Assembly: GCA_013812515.1 (NCBI GenBank)
Contig: JACCTI010000068.1
Coordinates: forward strand, 1-10,394
Direction of reading: 5' to 3'
DNA length: 10,394 bases
Origin: Chthoniobacterales bacterium
GTDB taxonomy: Bacteria > Verrucomicrobiota > Verrucomicrobiia > Chthoniobacterales > UBA10450
The position numbers were made by a program, and so were the translations under genes. Below the pieces are notes generated by a model. That model was not told the DNA's origin and ran no database searches. It was given only the letters and a program-made list of their open reading frames with translations. Below, piece after piece: positions 6,982-10,394 of the stretch (position 1 is the first letter of the stretch; each line of letters begins with the position of its first letter).

Positions 6982-7113
6982 ACGGAGCACGGCCGTCCCG
7001 GCTGTGCGGCCTCCACGCGTCTCGCGTGATGATCGCCCTCACCGAAGCTGTCGCTGAGCAACCGAGCAGGCGAGACGCCCGCTCGCCACACAGCCGCGAC
7101 GGCCGTGCTCCGT
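6982..7113. repeat. 132-bp nested palindromic element between oppB and oppC (MITE-like)
   Basis: Terminal inverted repeats of 29 bp (6982-7010 and 7085-7113) match at 27 of 29 positions. Each contains the perfect palindrome ACGGCCGT (6989-6996 and 7099-7106). Inside is a second, perfect 9-bp inverted pair, GCGTCTCGC at 7017-7025 and GCGAGACGC at 7070-7078. The whole unit therefore folds into one long interrupted stem on either strand. It encodes no protein and is the size of a non-autonomous element. It resembles repeats I recall from Chthoniobacterales genomes ('GGAGCACGGCCGTC...'), which is unverified. It sits inside a transporter operon and would be transcribed with it, so it could act as an mRNA stem affecting stability or expression of oppC. 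Confidence 0.85.
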
Positions 7114-7144
7114 TACGGAAAGGCTCGGTGCTTCTCCTGCGATC

Positions 7145-8032
7145 ATGAGCCTCGCGGTCGAAATTCCAACGGAGCCTCTCGAGCGAGGCACTTCGCTCTG
7201 GTGGGATGCATGGCATCGTCTCGCGAAAAACAGGCTCGCGGTCGGAGGCGGTCTGCTGCTGTTGCTGCTTGCGCTCGCCTCGTTTCTCGGCCCGCTCATT
7301 CTTTCGCAGTCTTACGCCACTCAGGACCTGCAACTTGGAGCTATCGGCCCGCGGGCGCAGCACTGGTTCGGCACCGACACACTCGGCCGCGACCTTCTTG
7401 TGCGCGTCCTCTATGGCGGCCAGATCTCGATGGCGGTCGGCCTCTGCGCCACGGCTGTCGCTCTCACGATCGGCGTCATCTACGGAACGACCGCCGGATT
7501 CATTGGCGGTAGAGTCGACGCTGTGATGATGCGCATCGTCGATATCATTTTCGCGCTGCCCTTCACCGTCTTCGTCATCCTGCTGATGGTCTTCTTCGGC
7601 CGGAGGTTTGTGCTCCTCTTTGCCGCGATCGGTGCGGTGCAGTGGCTCACGATGGCGCGCATTGTTCGCGGCCAGGTGAAATCGTTGCGACGGATGGAAT
7701 TCATTGAAGCTGCGGAAGCGCTCGGCTTGCGCAAAGCGCAGATCATTGTCCGGCACCTGATTCCAAACGCACTCGGATCGATCATTGTTTATGCCACGCT
7801 CACCGTTCCGAGCGTGATGTTACTCGAAGCGTTTTTAAGTTTTCTGGGGCTCGGCGTGCAACCGCCCATGAGCTCGTGGGGTGTGTTAATCAACGAAGGC
7901 GCGGCCAATATGGAGGAAGCCCCATGGCTCCTGATTTTTCCCGGCCTAGCGCTCGCGCTCACATTGTTTTCGTTGAACTTCCTGGGCGACGGACTGCGTG
8001 ACGCGCTCGATCCGCGCGCCTCGAAAGACTGA
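7145..8032 (+). CDS. oppC: Peptide ABC transporter permease, OppC/DppC type
   Basis: This 295-residue partner permease to OppB is complete. The N-terminal OppC_N region (SLWWDAWHRLAKNRLA, then the first membrane helix at about 32-53) leads to the conserved HWFGTDTLGRDLLVRVLYGGQIS (about 73-95). Five further hydrophobic segments follow, with the EAA loop EFIEAAEALGLRKAQIIVRHLIPNAL around 185-210. The signature EAFLSFLGLGVQPPMSSWG and the terminal NFLGDGLRDALDPR are those of the OppC/DppC family. It forms the second half of the membrane pore. The start is the ATG at 7145, preceded by no good ribosome site. It is separated from oppB by 184 bp containing a palindromic element, whereas these two genes are usually adjacent or overlapping. 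Confidence 0.95.
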   Translation: MSLAVEIPTEPLERGTSLWWDAWHRLAKNRLAVGGGLLLLLLALASFLGPLILSQSYATQDLQLGAIGPRAQHWFGTDTLGRDLLVRVLYGGQISMAVGLCATAVALTIGVIYGTTAGFIGGRVDAVMMRIVDIIFALPFTVFVILLMVFFGRRFVLLFAAIGAVQWLTMARIVRGQVKSLRRMEFIEAAEALGLRKAQIIVRHLIPNALGSIIVYATLTVPSVMLLEAFLSFLGLGVQPPMSSWGVLINEGAANMEEAPWLLIFPGLALALTLFSLNFLGDGLRDALDPRASKD

Positions 8033-8054
8033 GCGTAATGAGACTTTCCCGTCT

Positions 8055-8214
8055 GGGGAGCGCACGCTTGCAGCGTGCTGGTGATGACATTCTGTCGTCA
8101 CGAACTTTCGAAAACATGGTAAGATCTCACCCGAAAAGAACGGCGTTGGCGTCGCCGACAAAAGTTCGTTTCGGTAGAATACCGGAACCGGCACGCTAAG
8201 CGCATGCGCTCCCC
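8055..8214. repeat. 160-bp multi-hairpin palindromic element between oppC and oppD
   Basis: Imperfect 27-bp terminal inverted repeats (8055-8081 and 8188-8214) share GGGGAGCGCA and AGCGTGC blocks. Inside is a nested pair, CGAACTTT at 8101-8108 and AAAGTTCG at 8161-8168. Several local hairpins also fit: GCACGC/GCGTGC (8062-8067, 8073-8078), GTGATGAC/GTCGTCAC (8081-8088, 8094-8101), CGGCG/CGCCG (8141-8145, 8153-8157) and CGGTA-GAA-TACCG just beyond. It is a different family from the 132-bp element upstream. It encodes no protein. Its right terminus ends at 8214, one base before the preferred oppD ATG at 8216. I recall similar units from Chthoniobacterales genomes, which is unverified. Confidence 0.8.
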
Positions 8215-8215
8215 A

Positions 8216-9241
8216 ATGCACTCCGAGGCGCTCCTCCACGTAGACGACCTCCGCACCTATTTCCACACGCGGGCCGGCACTGTGCGCGCGGTGGACGGTG
8301 TCTCCTTCTCGATAGGGAAAGGCGAAACGCTCGGCATTGTCGGTGAATCGGGCTCCGGCAAATCAGTCGCCTGTTACTCGATTTTACGCCTGATCCCCCA
8401 GCCTCCTGGCCGCTTCGAAAGCGGCCGCGCCATGTTCGATCGCGTCGATCTCCTGCATTGCTCGGATCGCGAGCTGCAAGCGATCCGCGGCAACCGCCTT
8501 TCCATGATCTTCCAGGATCCGATGACATCGCTTAATCCCTACATGCGGATCGGCGATCAAGTCATAGAGCCGTTGCTCATCCACCGCGACGTCTCACGCG
8601 CTAAGGCTTGGGCGCTGGGCGTGAGCGCGCTTCGCGAAGTCGGCATCCAAGACGCCGAGAATCGGATGCGTTCCTATCCGCACGAGTTCTCCGGAGGGAT
8701 GCGTCAGCGCGTGATGATCGCGATGGCGTTAATCACAAAACCCGAGCTGCTGATCGCGGATGAACCAACCACTGCGCTCGACGTTACGGTCCAAGCGCAG
8801 ATTCTCGAGCTGCTGGGAAAGATGCAGGAGGAACGGGGGACGGCCGTCATTTTCATCACGCACGACATCGGGATCGTCTCCGGCTTTTGCGATCGCGCGC
8901 TCGTGATGTATGCCGGTCGGGTGCTGGAAGCCGCGCCGACTGCGCTGCTCTTCTATGAGCCAAAGCATCCTTACAACCAGGCTTTGCAACGCGCGATCCC
9001 TGCGCTGAACGCAACGGGACGCGAACTCTACACGATCCCCGGCGCACCTCCTGATGCTTCGAAATCCATTGCCGGCTGTCCCTTCGCGGCGCGGTGCGAG
9101 TACGCCCTGGAGAAATGTCTGAGCTCCGAGATTCTGCTCAAGGAAGTAGCGCCGCAGCATTTCTCCGCCTGCTTGCGCGTGCAGCTGGGCGAAATCGACC
9201 TCACGCCGGCATCCGCGGTTGAACTTTCCGCGAATAATTAA
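8216..9241 (+). CDS. oppD: Peptide ABC transporter ATP-binding protein, OppD/DppD type
   Basis: This 341-residue ATPase energises the OppBC pore from the cytoplasmic face. It shows Walker A GESGSGKS (43-50, Lys49), Q-loop Gln100, the signature FSGGMRQR (158-165), Walker B LLIADEP (Asp182, catalytic Glu183), D-loop ALD and the switch His216. The C-terminal oligopeptide domain (about 245-320) begins YEPKHPYNQAL and carries four cysteines, Cys288, Cys294, Cys301 and Cys319 (CX5CX6CX17C). This cluster is known in the family and binds an iron-sulfur cluster in at least one mycobacterial DppD. An ATG at 8204 would add four residues, but it lies inside the terminal repeat of the upstream element, so I chose 8216. 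No ribosome site is evident for either. The msrB gene follows after 27 bp; the second ATPase gene is displaced downstream. Confidence 0.95.
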   Translation: MHSEALLHVDDLRTYFHTRAGTVRAVDGVSFSIGKGETLGIVGESGSGKSVACYSILRLIPQPPGRFESGRAMFDRVDLLHCSDRELQAIRGNRLSMIFQDPMTSLNPYMRIGDQVIEPLLIHRDVSRAKAWALGVSALREVGIQDAENRMRSYPHEFSGGMRQRVMIAMALITKPELLIADEPTTALDVTVQAQILELLGKMQEERGTAVIFITHDIGIVSGFCDRALVMYAGRVLEAAPTALLFYEPKHPYNQALQRAIPALNATGRELYTIPGAPPDASKSIAGCPFAARCEYALEKCLSSEILLKEVAPQHFSACLRVQLGEIDLTPASAVELSANN

Positions 9242-9268
9242 GCAGATGGAACCTCACACCGGAATAAT

Positions 9269-9886
9269 ATGCCTGCTCTTATGAATACTCCCGACTCAGT
9301 CACCGCCCGGAACTCCATGGCACTAGCGCTTATCACGCTGCTTGCAATCGCCGCCGCGCTCTTCTTTCTTAGCCGAGCCATGGGACAGAAAGCGGACGAA
9401 TTAAAACCGACCGAAGCCGCGGCAGCCGCTGGCGGCAACGCAGTGCCCGGCACCTCCGACGCCGAGCTCCGCAAACGCCTAACGAAAGAGCAGTATTACG
9501 TCACGAAGCAGAACGGGACCGAGCCTGCGTTCCGGAACGAATATTGGAACAATCACAAGCCCGGCATCTACGTCGATGTGATTAGCGGCGAGCCGCTCTT
9601 TAGCTCGGTGGATAAGTTCGATAGCGGCACCGGCTGGCCCAGTTTCACAAAGCCGATCTCGAAAGAGAACGTCGTGGAGAAGACAGACAAAGGCTTCGGC
9701 ATGGAGCGAACGGAAGTGCGCTCGAAGAAAAGCGACGCGCACCTGGGTCATATTTTCGATGACGGCCCGGGGCCAACACACACGCGTTATTGCATGAACT
9801 CCGCCTCGCTTCGCTTCGTGCCCGTGGAAAAGTTGGCGCAGGAAGGGTACGGGCAATTCCTTCCGCTGTTCGAGGCGAAGAAGTAA
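9269..9886 (+). CDS. msrB: Membrane-anchored peptide methionine-(R)-S-oxide reductase MsrB
   Basis: MsrB reduces the R epimer of methionine sulfoxide in proteins. This 205-residue form has one N-terminal hydrophobic helix (about 17-36) and no lipobox, then an Ala/Gly-rich linker, so the enzyme probably faces the periplasm tethered to the inner membrane. The catalytic domain (about 66-200) shows GIYVDVISGEPLFSS, KFDSGTGWPSF, DAHLGHIFDDGPGPT and RYCMNSASLRF with catalytic Cys175. Cys175 is the only cysteine in the protein. Both zinc-binding CxxC pairs are missing (Asp103/Ser106 and Ser152/Ser155 stand in those places), as in the zinc-free PilB-type forms. The resolving Cys found in DSGCGWPSF of some homologues is Thr121. 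It must be regenerated by a direct reductant or another protein. It sits 27 bp after oppD, so it is probably in the operon. The ATG at 9281 is a second possible start. Confidence 0.95.
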   Translation: MPALMNTPDSVTARNSMALALITLLAIAAALFFLSRAMGQKADELKPTEAAAAAGGNAVPGTSDAELRKRLTKEQYYVTKQNGTEPAFRNEYWNNHKPGIYVDVISGEPLFSSVDKFDSGTGWPSFTKPISKENVVEKTDKGFGMERTEVRSKKSDAHLGHIFDDGPGPTHTRYCMNSASLRFVPVEKLAQEGYGQFLPLFEAKK

Positions 9887-10193
9887 GCGTCGTTGAGTGG
9901 GGGGCGCACGGCTCAGCCGCGCCAAGGGCGTTTCTGCCAGAACGATCTTCGGACTTGGGATCTCAAAGGGTCTGCTTAACGCCGCGTGCTCTACGCCAGT
10001 CCTCCTAAAGGCTGGCCAGGTGCCCCGAGGAGCTCACACCGACAGTTGGGCCGCGCGATTCTCCAACGAACAGCGCGCTTCGTCGCACCTTCCTTCGCCG
10101 CCAAACAGATACATCACAGAATGCGATCAACCAGCAGCTCAACGCGAGCGCTCCGCAGAGGATCGATTCAAGTCTGTGGTAACGTGATCGCTA
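9887..10193. other. 307-bp gap between msrB and oppF with hairpins but no convincing gene
   Basis: No protein-like open frame, tRNA or known riboswitch was recognised here. Just after msrB is a GC-rich hairpin (GGCGC at 9903-9907 with GCGCC at 9919-9923, inner GGC-TCA-GCC) without a T-tract. A second hairpin at 9995-10016 has the seven-pair stem GCCAGTC/GGCTGGC including one G-T pair. Open frames here (for example 9897-10187) translate to low-complexity Arg/Ser-rich strings without family features and are not called. The gap may contain a degraded repeat or a promoter for oppF, but I could not define either. Confidence 0.4.
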
Positions 10194-10394
10194 ATGCTGG
10201 CGGCATTTCTCGAGCTTCAGGATGTAAAAACTCATTTCCCGGTCGATCGCGGGTTCATCTTCAAACGCCGCCTGGGAACGGTTCGCGCGGTCGATGGAGT
10301 TACCCTTTCGCTGCGCAAAGGCGAGGTGCTCGGGCTCGTCGGCGAATCGGGCTGCGGCAAATCCACGCTCGGTCGCACCATTCTGCAATTGATC
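10194..10394 (+). CDS. oppF: Peptide ABC transporter ATP-binding protein, OppF/DppF type, 3'-truncated by the window edge
   Basis: Only the first 67 codons are present. They read LELQDVKTHFPVDRGFIFKRRLGTVRAVDGVTLSL in parts, then the P-loop GESGCGKST at 50-58 (Lys56). The 'HFPV..G...R..G.VRAVDGV' opening separates OppF/DppF from OppD, which has a shorter entry. It is the second ATPase of the importer and pairs with the oppD product. The signature motif, Walker B and C-terminal domain lie outside the window. The ATG at 10194 has no clear ribosome site. It is unusual that this gene is separated from oppD by msrB and a 307-bp gap, so it may need its own promoter or depend on long read-through. 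Confidence 0.93.
   Translation, partial: MLAAFLELQDVKTHFPVDRGFIFKRRLGTVRAVDGVTLSLRKGEVLGLVGESGCGKSTLGRTILQLI

Noticed and set aside
6957..7148. Short frame starting with an ATGA overlap at the oppB stop
   Set aside because: Most of it is translated palindromic repeat, and it is out of frame with oppC. It is kept only as a clue to an ancestral oppC start.
6980..7756. Long antisense frame (258 codons) crossing the palindromic element and oppC
   Set aside because: The translation is a His/Arg/Glu-rich low-complexity string, antisense to a clear permease. It runs through a repeat and is a shadow frame.
5811..8214. CRISPR array
   Set aside because: The repeats are inverted pairs of different families, not regularly spaced direct repeats with unique spacers.
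9903..9923. Rho-independent terminator after msrB
   Set aside because: The hairpin is short and bulged, and no T-tract follows on either strand.
9897..10187. 96-codon open frame in the msrB-oppF gap
   Set aside because: The translation shows no family motif and has mixed composition. GC-rich spacers often stay open by chance.

Overview
This window is a GC-rich bacterial chromosomal segment with dense coding on both strands. Its gene families are ordinary: a PAS histidine kinase with a LuxR-type regulator, an ECF sigma factor, FtsY, an Opp/Dpp-type peptide transporter and MsrB. The intergenic spaces are unusual, because several hold long nested palindromic repeats. Most genes lack a clear Shine-Dalgarno sequence. 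The repeat style, the SD-poor starts and the small Cys-rich protein beside the sigma gene remind me of soil Verrucomicrobiota (Chthoniobacterales/'Spartobacteria'). That placement is recollection and inference, with moderate confidence.

Region 1 (1-3338) is for signalling. A multi-PAS NarX/DegS-class histidine kinase enters from the left edge without its start. It overlaps by 25 bp a NarL/LuxR-type response regulator, so the two form a translationally coupled two-component pair. A stand-alone receiver protein is encoded convergently 18 bp further on.

Region 2 (3339-4870) holds small genes of regulatory or unknown role. There is an intergenic stretch, a 96-residue hypothetical protein on the plus strand, an ECF sigma factor on the minus strand with no visible anti-sigma gene, and upstream of it an 87-residue protein with paired cysteines that looks like a zinc ribbon. 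Their divergent neighbour is ftsY.

Region 3 (4870-5810) is ftsY, the signal recognition particle receptor GTPase.

Region 4 (5811-10394) is a peptide-transporter operon in the order oppB, oppC, oppD, msrB, oppF (cut off by the right edge). No substrate-binding protein gene is in view. The spaces before oppB, between oppB and oppC, and between oppC and oppD each hold a different inverted-repeat element. The third element runs into the start of oppD. A membrane-anchored, single-cysteine MsrB sits between the two ATPase genes, followed by a 307-bp gap with no convincing gene.

I did not find a novel multi-gene defence or biosynthetic system. The most noteworthy signals are the repeat-studded transporter operon, the msrB insertion within it, and the Cys-rich protein/sigma factor pair.
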